Part shown: in pieces, positions 1 to 10,746 of the stretch
Position numbering within the stretch: position 1 is the first letter of the stretch
How the letters are laid out: each line of letters begins with the position of its first letter
Source: Flammula alnicola
Lineage: Eukaryota > Basidiomycota > Agaricomycetes > Agaricales > Strophariaceae
Direction of reading: 5' to 3'
Length of the DNA: 64,000 bases
Assembly: GCA_015499995.1 (NCBI GenBank)
Contig: JADNRV010000126.1
Span: 1 to 64,000 of the forward strand
Translations under genes and position numbers: made by a program
The notes under the pieces: generated by a model
Seen by the model: the letters and a program-made list of their open reading frames with translations, nothing else
Databases searched by the model: none
What the model was told of the DNA's origin: nothing

Positions 1-1740
1 TTTAAATTTCTTCTCCCTTGTCTTCTTTCTCCTCCTCTCTATCGTTTCACTCAGACCAGAAGAACGTTCGACGTTAACGGTTTGGCTTTTAAGTGGGAAC
101 GACCTTCAGCTATCTCTAACCGCCTCCTCGACCTCCAACCTCTCTTTTGAACGACCCGCTTACCTTGATTGCGGGCCAAGTCCATGCTTGACAAGCTTCC
201 TCGATGCAAGCCCAGTCGGAGGTACTATTTTTTTTCCCCGTTGAGCGATGTTCGTCAGCTCTAGATGTACGTCTTCATCTTTCTTTATCCAGCCCGAATA
301 TTTCCTTCGAATTTCATACCAGTCTTGTGTCCAGGGAAAAGGGCGCCATGGCATTGTGCCACACAGTGCCACTCCGTGCCACTCGCGCCCTTTTCCGTGT
401 CTGCAGGCCTGGCTTGAACGCTCTTTGGCTAATCTTTATCTCGAATCACAGTTATTCGAGTTAGTTCGCTTTCTTCTAGAACCTGCGCCAGATTTCAGGG
501 AATATCACTACGAGTTGACTTGGGGTTTGGGTGGCATGTGATCTGATTCCAGCTCTTTTTGACATTCAGGTGGCCTTCTCTAGGAGCCTTCGCTCGAACG
601 CGGAGAAATATCCCACCTGTTTATTGGAGCTCAGGTGCTCTGGGACAAAAAGTTGACGGCGTCGCGGTCGAGTATTGCTTAGGCGTGAAATTCCCCTCTC
701 TGCAAGCTCTGCGATGCTCTTTGGCACAGCTCCAGAGGGTACATGTGGGTGGAGTTTGCCCCTGCTCTACTGGATTGCACTTTGCTACTTTTAAACGGCA
801 CATCTTACGCAAGGGTGTCATAATCCGACGGGGTCGAAAACGACCCCTGGAGGGCCATACTCTTTTCTTAAGGGGGTTCTGAGCGCACAACAACGCGCCT
901 TTGAGGATCAGATATTTTTAGAGGCGCGTCATGATGACAGTCCGACGGCGTTGTCTTCAGCTCCATGGATCTAGCCACATCCATCTTTGGTTGTGGAAAG
1001 CTCAGTCTGACGCGCCTTCTGAATCCACATATCTTGAGGTGTAAGGATAATGGTAAGGATAATGAGTGGATATTCTGCGAGTCATTGCTTGCTGGGCTGG
1101 AACCTCTGCATGAAGCATGATTGTTGGACAACAACCTCGTCCCTGCAAGTTTATCTTCAGATAAGATAAATTCTCTGCACATAGCTCAGCAGTTCTCTGG
1201 TATTGATACTCCTTTCGAAAGCCGTGGTTAGCTGTTCGAAAGCATGGCGATTTGAAATCCTTTCGAACAGTCTGCCTCTCGTTTCGATGTTATTTCAATA
1301 CTAGTCGCTCTTTTAGGCAGGGTGTTGTATTTGATGCCTAGGTGTTGTTCTCTACAAAACAGATTGGGGAGAGAACTCTACTGGGATCTTTTCTCTATTG
1401 CTAGGCCGACTTTGGCGGTCTTCGTGCATTTAATTGTGGGCATCTTTAAATAATGGATCGACTTATGATGTCCATTTTCTGAGTGTAGACGCTGAACCCG
1501 TCAGCGTCGACTAATATTTGTACAAAAGCGCCGAAAGTATCTAAAAAAACAAGTACAGTATTGTGTAACTTATAAGTCCAATCCACGTCGAGTCCGTATC
1601 GTTAAACTACAAATGGATAAAGTGCGTGCACTCGACGCAGCCGAGCCATTACGCCCTGAAACTTTAATTATGCTGTGCTACTCTTATATTGCCTTGTACT
1701 ATTGGCGACGGTAAGTAAGATGTCCTAAAATTCGAGTTGA
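1..1740. other. No supported gene; intergenic
   Basis: Several open frames cross this stretch on both strands, but none shows a recognisable domain or a believable exon chain. A perfect short hairpin lies at 830-847 (7-base stem, AAAA loop), and a short motif around TTTCGAAAG/TTCGAA is repeated between about 1213 and 1270. The left edge of the window may cut a gene whose body lies outside it. Confidence 0.5.
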
Positions 1741-2205
1741 TCAAGACAAACCTGGGTTATACATTGGTGTCATTCCAGCAATTGCCCGTTGCTTTAAAAC
1801 ATGCTGGGGAATCGCCAACTGTGGTTGTCCTCCTCTCATTCCAATCACGTACACCGTGTCGCCCCCGATGACGCTATTGCTGTTCCCCGAGTTCACGTTG
1901 TTGTTGTTTTCATGGACGCCGTTGTTATTTGTCACGCTACCATAGAATTTCTGCGATCCGCTAAAGGATTGAGCAGGGGCGGCGCGAAAGGCAGCGCTGT
2001 CCCCGCCGTTGTTGTTCGTCAACTCGCCATGGAACTCTTGCGAGCCTTCGAAATTCTGGATGGGCGCCGGCGCCATAGTGGCCGGCGAGGGGGGTGTAGA
2101 AGCGGTCGACGTTCTCGAGGAGGCGGGTATAGCAGCGGTCGCCATATCGGCGGACTTGATCAGTTTGGTGTTCTTCTTGAACTTAAAAACCGAAAGGAAC
2201 GCCAT
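1741..2205 (-). CDS. Small Asn/Gly-rich protein sharing a motif with the neighbouring paired genes
   Basis: The frame encodes 154 residues from the ATG at 2205. The frame is open further upstream, but a TATAAA box at 2290-2295 sits 85 bases before this ATG, so I chose it. The N terminus is short and basic (MAFLSVFKFKKN). It is followed by a Thr/Ser/Pro/Ala-rich linker and then two related units of the form Q-[NS]-F-x-G-S-Q-[EK]-F-x-G-x-x-T-N-N-N-G. After these comes NNNNVNSGNSNSVIGGD, nearly the same as a motif in the plus-strand genes at 6.1 and 11.1 kb. The last codons before the stop contain a possible GTTTGT donor, so a further exon cannot be excluded. I do not recognise a named family. 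Short FxGxxxFxI/GGxFxNV-type elements are common at the N terminus of Agaricomycete NACHT, kinase and F-box proteins, and this protein has a similar flavour. Its role is unknown. Confidence 0.6.
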   Translation of the reverse strand: MAFLSVFKFKKNTKLIKSADMATAAIPASSRTSTASTPPSPATMAPAPIQNFEGSQEFHGELTNNNGGDSAAFRAAPAQSFSGSQKFYGSVTNNNGVHENNNNVNSGNSNSVIGGDTVYVIGMRGGQPQLAIPQHVLKQRAIAGMTPMYNPGLS

Positions 2206-2289
2206 TGCAAGTAATTTCTTGGTGGAAGGAGGAGTCAAGATAAACGTGGGTGGGTCGTGTCGTGTTTCTTTGATAGCGGGCTCCCTTCC

Positions 2290-2295
2290 TTTATA
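2290..2295 (-). promoter_or_regulatory. TATA box of the Asn/Gly-rich gene
   Basis: TATAAA reads on the minus strand 85 bases upstream of the ATG at 2205. This spacing is normal for a fungal RNA polymerase II promoter, and it supports the shorter start for the downstream gene. Confidence 0.5.
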
Positions 2296-3411
2296 GTGCG
2301 ATGTCAGCGCTTCCATGCGAGTTTCGGCAGTTTCTCAAATCAGGTGTAGAGTATTAGTGCACCCGGAGCCCACTGAGGCTGTTGTTTTCCAAGAATTGAT
2401 ACAATGTAAACCTTGACAGAGACCTACAATGAAGTATCCATGGATGCCCGCCCGTCTGGAAAACAAGGTCGCTAAAGAGAGAACAATGGCTGTCCGTCTC
2501 CGAGTCAAGCGAGAATGGGTATTTACGTACATATACACTCCTTCTGTGCTGTAAGCCCTAAATTTAAGCTTTGCACATAACGAAAAAGAACAAAAGAATG
2601 TGCTTTACCTGCGGTCTGGCCAAGCTAAGATGATGATCAAGCACGAGGAACGCTGTGGGCGGATTACATAATTGTGGGCGCCAATGACAGTAATGTTCTC
2701 ACGAGTTCGCATCGGTTGACCCTTGGCTGACCCAAGAGGAGCGAATCTGGCCGGAGCCCACGGAGTATGTCAAGGATATCTTTAACAAGTTGTGGCTAAA
2801 GATCCCACCCACTGTCGTTATGAAACCATGGCAGAATTCCCCAAATCAAAGCGGTGATGTACTGAGTAGAAATAGTATATGTAGACACTATTACACAGCT
2901 TTGTGACTCGTCCGCTCGCTGAACGCCGAGTACATAACGGCATTTGGACGAGATAACTATTGAGTCAAGTGGCAAGCATCCTTGGGAATCAGATACACAT
3001 ATACCCACAACATACCCCGTGTCTTGATAACGCACTTCCAGCCAAGTTGTCGGGTCATATAAGATCGAGATGCCGGAATCGTTTCCATACTAACGGCGAC
3101 ATGGAGTTTGCTGAATCTCCTGTGAACACACCGCTTTCGTTGCAGTTTACGTTGGATGGCTCATCTCAACGGCGTGAAACCGCAACCATCGACATGTCCA
3201 CGCGTGACGGTTCGGCGCTACCTTCAGGTCTTGTGTGGCTCTCTCAACTCCTCAACTCCTCACCGCCAACCAGCAAAATCTCAGAACGAGACAGACGCCA
3301 GCTTCTGGACCAGCACAATAGAATGGAGCATCGAGGATTGGTGGGTAGTAGTAATGTATGGCATCGAAAACACATGATAGCTCGTCTAGAAATGAAGGAT
3401 TCCTATGATGC

Positions 3412-5249
3412 TCATTCCGGTAGCCAGAGAACCTTGCACATATTCTGCACTAAGGCGTTAGATTTCTCTTCTGGTGGCTTGCCTACCCAGGGCAGAACGC
3501 GGGCGACGGTTGACATCAAACCCCTCCGCCGATGCTTTGGAGCTGCGACCTGAGGGAAATCAATATAGAATACAAAAAGGATTCCTTACAAATGCGGGTG
3601 AGACGTACCGGTATTTCCTCACTAGACTTTTTGGGAGTGAATGTTACCAGTCCTGGAAGAGAAAGAAAGTAAGCATGCATAGACGCCAGAATAGACGGTG
3701 TGGCATACCGTCTGTATTCATAACGTCGAAATTGTCGATCACTCTGCGGATCAGCTGGACAACTTCGGGGTGTGTCAAAAGATGCTACAATTGTCGTCAG
3801 TTCGTGTAGTGAAGATATAGAGAGAATATGACGTACTCCGTTAAACTGTGAACACCATACGGAGTCCGCAACGACGCCCACCACGGCGGATGGATCCTAT
3901 TCGACCTCAACACGATACAAGCCGAGAAAGAAGAGGATACTGTACCGTCAGGAGTAGGATATGTAAGAGAATGATTGAAGGATGAAAGTAGCCCTGAAAT
4001 AAAGAAGAGATGAGCGCTTTTCGCATGGGTAAACGCGGTTGTTACCTCTGGATCATCGCGTGAAGGGGGTTTTATGGTGCCCTTCATGCGAGCCAATACT
4101 TGTTGAAGTAGTGCTTGCAGACCCTGAGAAGGGGCCGGCAGTACAGGACAGTTTCGAACAGATCTAGGGGAATGTATGCAACATGGCGCGACCACTGGGA
4201 TGGGCTCAACGCTACAGAGATAACGTTTAGAAGGACAGCACCGCGGGTACCGTCAGAGAAGCTTCCGGTACTATACCGCAATCGCCTTGCGCGGCTTTCG
4301 CCTTCCCAGGCCGACTGAGAATTTTCTTGAGTGTACTTGAATCGCGTGTGCTTTTCTGCATACCCGTAGATTTCTTGCGCCGAAAACGTTGCCATATCGT
4401 ATGAATCGGCCCTGTCGACGCCAGTGACAATCCAGAGCGTACCGTTGCAGATGGGCTTCTCGACAAAGTCATCGCTGTCGCCGTTGAGACGTTGATACCA
4501 AGAAACAGCGTGTTCCTTCACATAAGGGTAGATGCGGGAAGGATCGATAATCTCTTCACGACTAGCTCCAGTGGGAAGAACCAGAACTGCTCCTTCTCGA
4601 GCTGACGCGACAAAGTTAAGTTTCCTGTCCATAAAGCTACTCAGTATTGCAAAGCGAAAACGAAAGTGATGTGCATACAACGGGGAGTCCGATTCCCGTG
4701 ATACCTCAATTCCTTCGGTGGCCATGACCGTTCCAGGAGGAAAATGGTTAGGAACGGCGCGGACTTCCTGAGCGGATAGGGGCGGATGAAGCGGGGAAAA
4801 GTTCTCTGGCAGTATATTTCGCTGAATGGGATGATCGGCGGGGTAAAATAAGTTAAAGCAGTAGAAAAATGAACCATCTTCGTGTATATAGCCAATGTCA
4901 CCGAGGACGGCCCCTTGGCTCAAATGGAGCTTGGGCCGGGTTATGTCTGAGCCTTCAATATAGTGTAGGCCAACCCCATGCCCCAGCGATAGTATGGACC
5001 GTGTATATATTCCAGGTGCTCGAAACTGGGTCTTGATGGTGCAATAGACAGGGAAGCTTGTATCTTCCATGCCCTCCCGATGAGGACCTTGGATTGAACC
5101 TGGAATTTTATGTTCAGTATTTTGGAGTTAACCAGTATGTCTGCGGCCCACGTACTATGCCATTCAGAAAAGCTTCCGTCCGACGATTGCGAGCTTTGGT
5201 CCTCATTGTGACCAGTGCCCAGGCGTAACTTTCGCAAAAAAGATGTCAT
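3412..5249 (-). CDS. Lineage-specific GD(V/I)G-family protein, block A minus partner, with a 1-base frameshift
   Basis: The model was built by alignment to the copy at 8519-10346. The start ATG is at 5249 (MTSFLRKLRLG). Exon 1 is 5156-5249, exon 2 is 4679-5099 and exon 3 is 4046-4624. Further exons encode GYFHPSIILLHILLLT, DPSAVVGVVADSVWCSQ, HLLTHPEVVQLIRRVIDNF and the end LPWVGKPPEEK...VLWLPE. The stop is at 3412-3414. Exon 3 is 579 bases against 580 in the other copy; one base is missing near 4155-4175. This shifts the reading frame after HVAYIP and would truncate the protein soon after. Downstream protein-level conservation is good, so the change is recent or a sequence error. Family features include LGDIGY...GSFFYCFNLF, EGAVLVLPTGASREE and a WYQRLNG...NGTLWIVTGVD block. 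I know this type from Agaricomycete genomes as a conserved family without an assigned function. It is transcribed away from the partner gene at 5725. Confidence 0.75.
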
Positions 5250-5485
5250 AGCATCTAGAAGGGCAGTCCTGATGAAAGATAGTGTTGTGCGAGAAGAAAT
5301 GTTGGACCGAAAGCTATGAAAGCTTTACTGAGCATGTTGAACTTTGTTTACCGAGTGGACGCGTCAGGTTCGTTGATGCCTGTGAGAGTGATCGCGGCGA
5401 TTACGTAATAAATTGACAGCCGCGGAATTTGAAAACGACCAGCCACCGTGCACGCTGTCAATGTCAAGTCAATGTCACCACCGTG

Positions 5486-5506
5486 GCCTTTTGTTATCCA
5501 TAAGGC
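5486..5506. promoter_or_regulatory. Conserved palindromic block in the shared promoter, block A
   Basis: GCCTT, eleven bases, then AAGGC forms an inverted repeat in the 475-bp interval between the divergent starts at 5249 and 5725. The same block, with its TTTTGTT core and ATAAGGCAA right half, is at 10528-10548 in block B, where the surrounding DNA has diverged. It contains ATAA and could serve as a core promoter or a factor site. The assignment rests on conservation between two copies only. Confidence 0.4.
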
Positions 5507-5724
5507 AACTACGTTCTGGCACCGTCGTTTAATCTGGGCTGCCGTGGCTTCCTGAGGGCTCTTTAACACTTTATATTTCTTTATCCGATTTTCGAAGTAT
5601 AACCTTCCGTACGCCATCCAGTCTCAGAGTTCGAGCTTGCCAAAAGCTTGCAAACTCAGACCATTTTCGCTTCTTCGGGATCATATTTCCCTAGGACTTG
5701 CCGTAGAATTTGCCGTTGGGATAT

Positions 5725-7625
5725 ATGCATTCCGTACTGACAGAGCGGTTGGACCTCAAGGCAGAGAGCGGTATGTTTCTAAGTGCTTTTTTATCAAATT
5801 TCGTTACTCATGCTCGGCGTCCGGACATAGAGCCCACGCAAACCGCAAGGTAAGACACCCCCCTTCTCCGGCACTTGTGTAATATTGTTTTATCTTTTGT
5901 TCCAGCCCATCTTTAGGAGAGAGTAATGCAAACTTCAATGGAAACAATGGCAACTCAGGCAATGTGAATGCTAGTGTGCAGATAGTGCCTACTCATACGG
6001 CGAGGTTAGATGCCCTCCCCTCTGGTCATATCGTAATTAATATTACTTACCTCTCTGCTAGCGCATCTTCCGGACTGCAAGCTACAAACTCCAATAACAA
6101 CAACGTTAACACAGGCAATAGTAATTCTATACTTATCGGGGATAACAAGATGGATGGGTTGGTAGTACACGCTGGGAGAGACCTATATATGAGCATAAGC
6201 ATGAATCAAGGGGAAGCTCGTAGGTATCCATTCGTCGAGTTTAAATTCCATTCTATTAACGAGAATTTGAAGTACCAGTAGCCCTGCAACTCGACAGCTT
6301 GAAAGAGGCCTTGCCAGAAAGCTCGAACTTTGATATCGCGAATGCAGAAGCGAGCTTTGGTCTTCGACAACCGTATACAGCTGGGGTCTATGAATCCGAG
6401 GCTGGCAGGCAACATTATCCTGAGTCAGTAGGTGAGAGTTTATTCAAGCCTCTTCGTGGTTTTTATATTAAATCTGCACGTCACAGCATCATTGAATGCG
6501 AGGTCCGAGCTGAAAACAATAACACCTAAGGTAGAAAAGTCTCCTTGCTTATTCGGCATAGCCACTGATGATTTGTTTTCAAGAATCTCAAAGACCATGT
6601 TCCCAAAACCATACACCAGCGCATTGTCGGCTATATGTGCGCTTCAAAGCTTTTCGATTCAAGAATAGCCATTCCGCTCTGGAACCCCTCGCCATCGCTG
6701 TACGACTCAGAGACGAACCACATTCGACATTGGCGGAAGAATGTTTATCTCGGAGACGTCGGAGTGTTCAATAACAATGGCGGCTTCGACACTTATTTCA
6801 ATATCTTCGAGACAAGAGAGGAAAACGAGAGCCGTGGACGTAAACTTCCGGCAAACTTTACGCGTTACCACAAAAAGCTCTCCGAGATGGCCATCAAGTC
6901 TGATTCGTCTCGTGCCGTTGATGATAAGTTGAAGATGATTGGATTTGAGAAAGTCAAGACAACTGAAAGGTCGGTCCTCATGTGCTCATATCTTAATGAA
7001 CCTTCCTTGACGTTTTCTGGACAGTGCCGAGTCTTCTACCGCTATGATAACAATTCAGTTTTCCCCTGGTCCTCGTAACTGCTCAGCACTTCATATGATA
7101 AACGGCTTCCGCCGCGTACAAATACCATCCTCTGAGGAAGGCGGACTAAAAAGCTACTGTAGACGGCAACAAACTGGCTGGTATGAATCCTTGGAAGGGG
7201 ACCTTGAGGGCCGCTCGTTAGCGGTCATTACCACCTCATACCGAGCAAAAGCTTGGGCCTCGGTGGCAGCGAAGTTCTCGCATAAGGAAAGAAGGGTGAA
7301 GTTGTTGCAGATGATCAAGGGCAAGGATGTCTATTCCTGGGCATCCGAGGACAACAATATCCTGACGAATTGTGGTCCATCGCAGGACCACCTCGAGAAG
7401 ATAGAATCATACTGCCAGGCTTTGGGTGATGAATCGATCCGTAAAGAAACCGAAGAATGCCATGCTGTTGGCGTTGAAGCATTCTATCTTCATGAAAAGA
7501 GCTCATGGATTGGAGGATCTACCAGATCCAAAAGGACTATGACCGCAGCAGCGGCGTCGATATTTTCATTAGACTCTTTTCGTAGTGTAAATTTATTTCG
7601 CGGGAGGATACACGGCCGGTACTAG
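5725..7625 (+). CDS. Lineage-specific GD(V/I)G-family protein with N-terminal Asn/Gly-rich motif, block A plus partner
   Basis: Eight exons join to 1503 bases (500 residues): 5725-5770, 5831-5849, 5906-6004, 6062-6219, 6282-6431, 6487-6530, 6584-6969 and 7025-7625. Phases match the copy at 10747-12683 at every junction, which supports the model. The N-terminal third is low complexity: NFNGNNGNSGNVNAS, then NSNNNNVNTGNSNS followed by ILIGD. Next comes a weakly conserved linker, then NLKDHVPKTIHQ and the family core GDVGVFNNNGGF..YFNIFETREEN. The C-terminal half has YCRRQQTGWYESL, RSLAVITTSYRAKAWA and ECHAVGVEAFYLHEK. No signal peptide or membrane segment is evident. The ordering of motifs parallels the minus-strand partner, so the two are probably distant paralogs. 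I assign no biochemical function. The pairing and the Asn-rich motif suggest a recognition or signalling role, but that is inference. Confidence 0.8.
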
Positions 7626-8518
7626 TATGTAGCTCTTCCTTGGACCTATTGCATAATGACACTTACAATTTACGCAAAATTTCTGATACAGCCTGAGCAA
7701 GCCAAGACGATGTTCGCGGTCATTAGATTTAATGCCCGTCAGACGTTACAATCGAATTGACCCTCCTACTAACCCACTCCGTTTACTGATTTTATTTTAA
7801 TCTGTTCAAAAAAAAAAACCTTTCCTTCTCCTATAACAAGCAGTTTGGCTTCTCCGGACGATATAGATAGACCCACACAATGAAGACTGATTGTAGACGG
7901 TGCCCACGAAATTATGTTAAGGATATCTTTAGCAGGTTCAAGTTGTGTAGGAAAAAACGTACCCACTGTCGTTATGGGGCAATTTATCAAAGCGAATAGC
8001 TAACAGCTTGGTCCACTGGCTGAATTGCACATTTCGAGAGTGTCAACTGTGGACAAGCTAAATGTCGATTCAAAACTTCAGGTTACTACAGTACTTAAGT
8101 ATACTCTCATGTCTTGATAAGTCACTTCTGGCCAAGTTTTGCGCACAGGATTGGGACTACAGGAAAAAATGGAAACGAAATGCCGTTAGTATGGAAATAT
8201 TAATGATCCAAGGAAGGTTTCAGCAACTCGGGGTTGCTGTATTCCCTTCGTGTATAAACACCCACTTTGTGAGTTACGTTGGAACAGCTCATCTCAAATG
8301 CGTGAAATAGTAACCCATTTCAAGCGCGACAAGCCCAGCGCGGCGGTTCAGTGATATTTCTACCGCCCACGCCAGGCAACATGAACATCTTAAAATAAGA
8401 CCAAACGCCAGCTTCCCGACCGACTTATTTATCAGAACGATGTACGAATTATAGATTGGTGAATAGTAATGCCATCTAAAACGCAGATATCTAAAAATGA
8501 AGACGTCGTATGTGACGA

Positions 8519-10346
8519 TCACTCGGATATCCAGAGAACCTTGCACATGTTCTCAAGAACTCGTGCATTAGGTTTCTCTGCTGGTGGTTTGCCGACCCAG
8601 GGCAGAAGGCGGGCGAAGTTTGACATCAAGCCCTGTCGCTGACGAGTTGAAGCTGCAACCTGAAGGAAATCAATATATAAAGGCTGTCTTAGCGTAGGTG
8701 CAACCTACCGGTATATTCTCACTAGACTTTTTGGGAACAAACGTTACCACTCCTGGAAGAGAAAGGTCAGGATGCACGGACATCAGACCAACTGAGTTGC
8801 CCACCCTCTGTATTCACAACGTCGAAATTGTCGATCACTCTGCGTACCAGTTCAACAACTTCAGGGTGTGTCCAAAGATGCTGCAGATGTGGTTGGCTTG
8901 TGTAATAAAGATATAGATAATGTTACGTACTCCGCTCAACTGTGAGCACCAGACGGAGTCTGCAACTACGCCTACCACAGCTGATGGATCCTATTTGACG
9001 ACGTCAACATGATACAAGTTGAGAAAGAAAAGAATACCGTACCGTCAGGAGCAGGATATGTAAGAGAATGATGGATGGATGGAAGTAGCCCTGGAACAAG
9101 ACATGAGAGACTGTTGCAGAATTAAATGTTGGCTTTACCTCTGGGTCATCGCGCGCAGGGGGCCTTACGGTACCTTTAATACGAGCCAAAGCTTCCTGAA
9201 GCCGTGATCGCAGACCCCGAGATGGAGCCGGGAGTACAGGACAGTTTCGAACAAATTCGGGAGGAACGTATGCAACATGTCGCGACCACTGGGACGGGCT
9301 TAGCGCCACAGATAACACGCTTAGAAGGACAGCACCAAGGGTGCCATCAGAGAAGCGTCCTGCGTTATACTCCAGTGGCTTGGATTCGCTGTTACCTTCC
9401 CAGAGCTCCGAAATTTCTTCATTATATTTGAATCGTATATGGCTCTCCGCTTTCATTCTGAGAATCTTTTGGGCGGGAAATGTTGCCGTAGCCCATGAAT
9501 CAACCCGATCAACTCCAGTAACAACCCACAGAGTGCCGTTTGTGACGGGTCTCTCAATGACATTGTCGCTGTCACCATTGAGAAGCTGATACCATGAAAT
9601 AGCGTGTTCTTTCACGTAGGGGAAAATCCTGGAAGGATCAACAAGTTCCTCACGCGCAGCCCCGTTAGGTAAAACGAGAACAGCTCCTTCACGAGCTGAC
9701 GTGATAAAGTCGGCTTGCCTGTGGATAAAAATTATCAGTATCACGATGTAGAAAGGGATGACATGCAGTTACAGTGGAGAGTCCGATACGCGGGATACCT
9801 CAATCCCTTCAGTGGCCATGATCGTTCCAGGAGCGAAATGGTTAGAAACAATGCGAACCTCCTCGCTAGATAGAGGTGGGTGAATTGGGGAAAATTTATG
9901 TGGCAGAATCTTCGGTTGAATCGGGTGATCGGATGGATAAAACAGGTTAAAGCAGTAGCAAAAGGCACCATTTTCGTTCATATACCCAACGTCGCCGACG
10001 AAGGCACCTTGGCTCAAATGATACTTGGGCCGTGCTACATTGCCTTCAATATGATGTAAGCCAACCCCACTCCCGAACGATAGCAAAGAGCGAGCATATA
10101 TTTCAGGTGCTCGAAACTGGCTCTTGACCGTGCAGTAGACAGGGAAACTGGTGTCCGTCATGCCCTCGCGATAAGGACCTTGAATTGAGCCTGGAAGGTT
10201 GTGATCAGTATTCTGCAGATCGCCAACAGGCCTCAAACAGACGCACTATGACGGGAGAAGCTTCCTTCAGATCCAGACATGGAGTCTGGCCGTCGGTCTT
10301 CATGTTGGCCAATACCCAGGCGTAAAGTTCGCAGAAAGGAGGTCAT
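8519..10346 (-). CDS. Lineage-specific GD(V/I)G-family protein, block B minus partner, intact
   Basis: Eight exons total 1467 bases (488 residues): 10247-10346, 9773-10190, 9139-9718, 9043-9090, 8931-8990, 8805-8880, 8709-8752 and 8519-8659. All splice sites are GT..AG and the frame stays open throughout. The protein starts MTSFLRTLRLGIGQ and has a short polar N terminus. Then come SIQGPYREGMTDTSFPVYC, LSQGAFVGDVGYMNENGAFCYCFNLF, EGAVLVLPNGAAREE, HAISWYQLLNGDSD and NGTLWVVTGVD, followed by SDGTLGAVLLSVLSVALSPS. A hydrophobic stretch, FHPSIILLHILLLT, lies late in the protein next to DPSAVVGVVADSVWCSQ, and the end is LLPWVGKPPAEK. The partner at 10747 is read in the opposite direction from a 400-bp shared promoter. 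The family is conserved in Agaricomycetes but, as far as I know, without assigned function. Confidence 0.82.
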
Positions 10347-10373
10347 GGCATCTAGGAGAGAAATCCTTCGTGA

Positions 10374-10397
10374 CTTAGTGTCCAAGGGGACACTAAG
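10374..10397. promoter_or_regulatory. Perfect 10-bp stem-loop just upstream of the block B minus gene
   Basis: CTTAGTGTCC and GGACACTAAG are perfect inverted arms separated by AAGG. The element lies 28 bases upstream of the ATG at 10346. I see no equally perfect stem at the matching place in block A. It could be a factor site or a 5'-leader hairpin of the minus gene. Confidence 0.35.
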
Positions 10398-10527
10398 TAT
10401 AGCTGGCAGGTACGCTGAAGTTTGTGAGAAGCTGCGTTGTCGAACTTTAAAATTACGTAATCTGACTGTTCGCTGAGTTCGAACTTAACAACCAGCTGCC
10501 AGCGTCACGTCAAATGAATGTCCTTAT

Positions 10528-10548
10528 GCCTTTTGTTGTTTATAAGGC
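10528..10548. promoter_or_regulatory. Conserved palindromic block in the shared promoter, block B
   Basis: This is the counterpart of 5486-5506. GCCTT and AAGGC arms flank TTTGTTGTTTAT, and the block is followed by the conserved CAAGTACGTTTT context. It is among the best conserved parts of the divergent intergenic region between the two blocks. Confidence 0.4.
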
Positions 10549-10746
10549 AAGTACGTTTTACATTGCCATTTAACTCCTATCGTCGCTTCTTGGTTTCTGG
10601 CTGAAACGGTTATATTGGATTTTCAGATCCAATTCTACATTTTAATACTTATTGGAACGCCGTTCAGACAATCATCACTCTTACCCGCTGGACTTTTTTC
10701 TCCCATATAATCTCAGGTTTTGGATTAAAATTTGCTTCTGGAAGAT

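Larger units (their letters stand above)
2745..7640. repeat. Tandem segmental duplication, block A
   Basis: This block and block B (about 7885-12690) are direct copies. Alignment anchors include the sequence around AAGGATATCTTTA (2776 and 7918), ACCCACTGTCGTTATG (2806 and 7959) and the whole exon/intron layout of the two divergent genes. The downstream flank of the minus gene is also shared. The boundaries are approximate. The copies have diverged clearly in the introns and the intergenic region, so the duplication is not recent. Confidence 0.85.

Noticed and set aside
559..1182. Overlapping open frames of about 90-107 codons on both strands
   Set aside because: No recognisable domains, no usable splice signals and biased Arg/Cys-rich composition. 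They look like chance frames.
1741..2205. Idea that the Asn-rich gene is a prion protein
   Set aside because: Asn content alone does not show this. The motif is short and glycine-spaced rather than a long Q/N tract, so only a candidate interaction motif is claimed.
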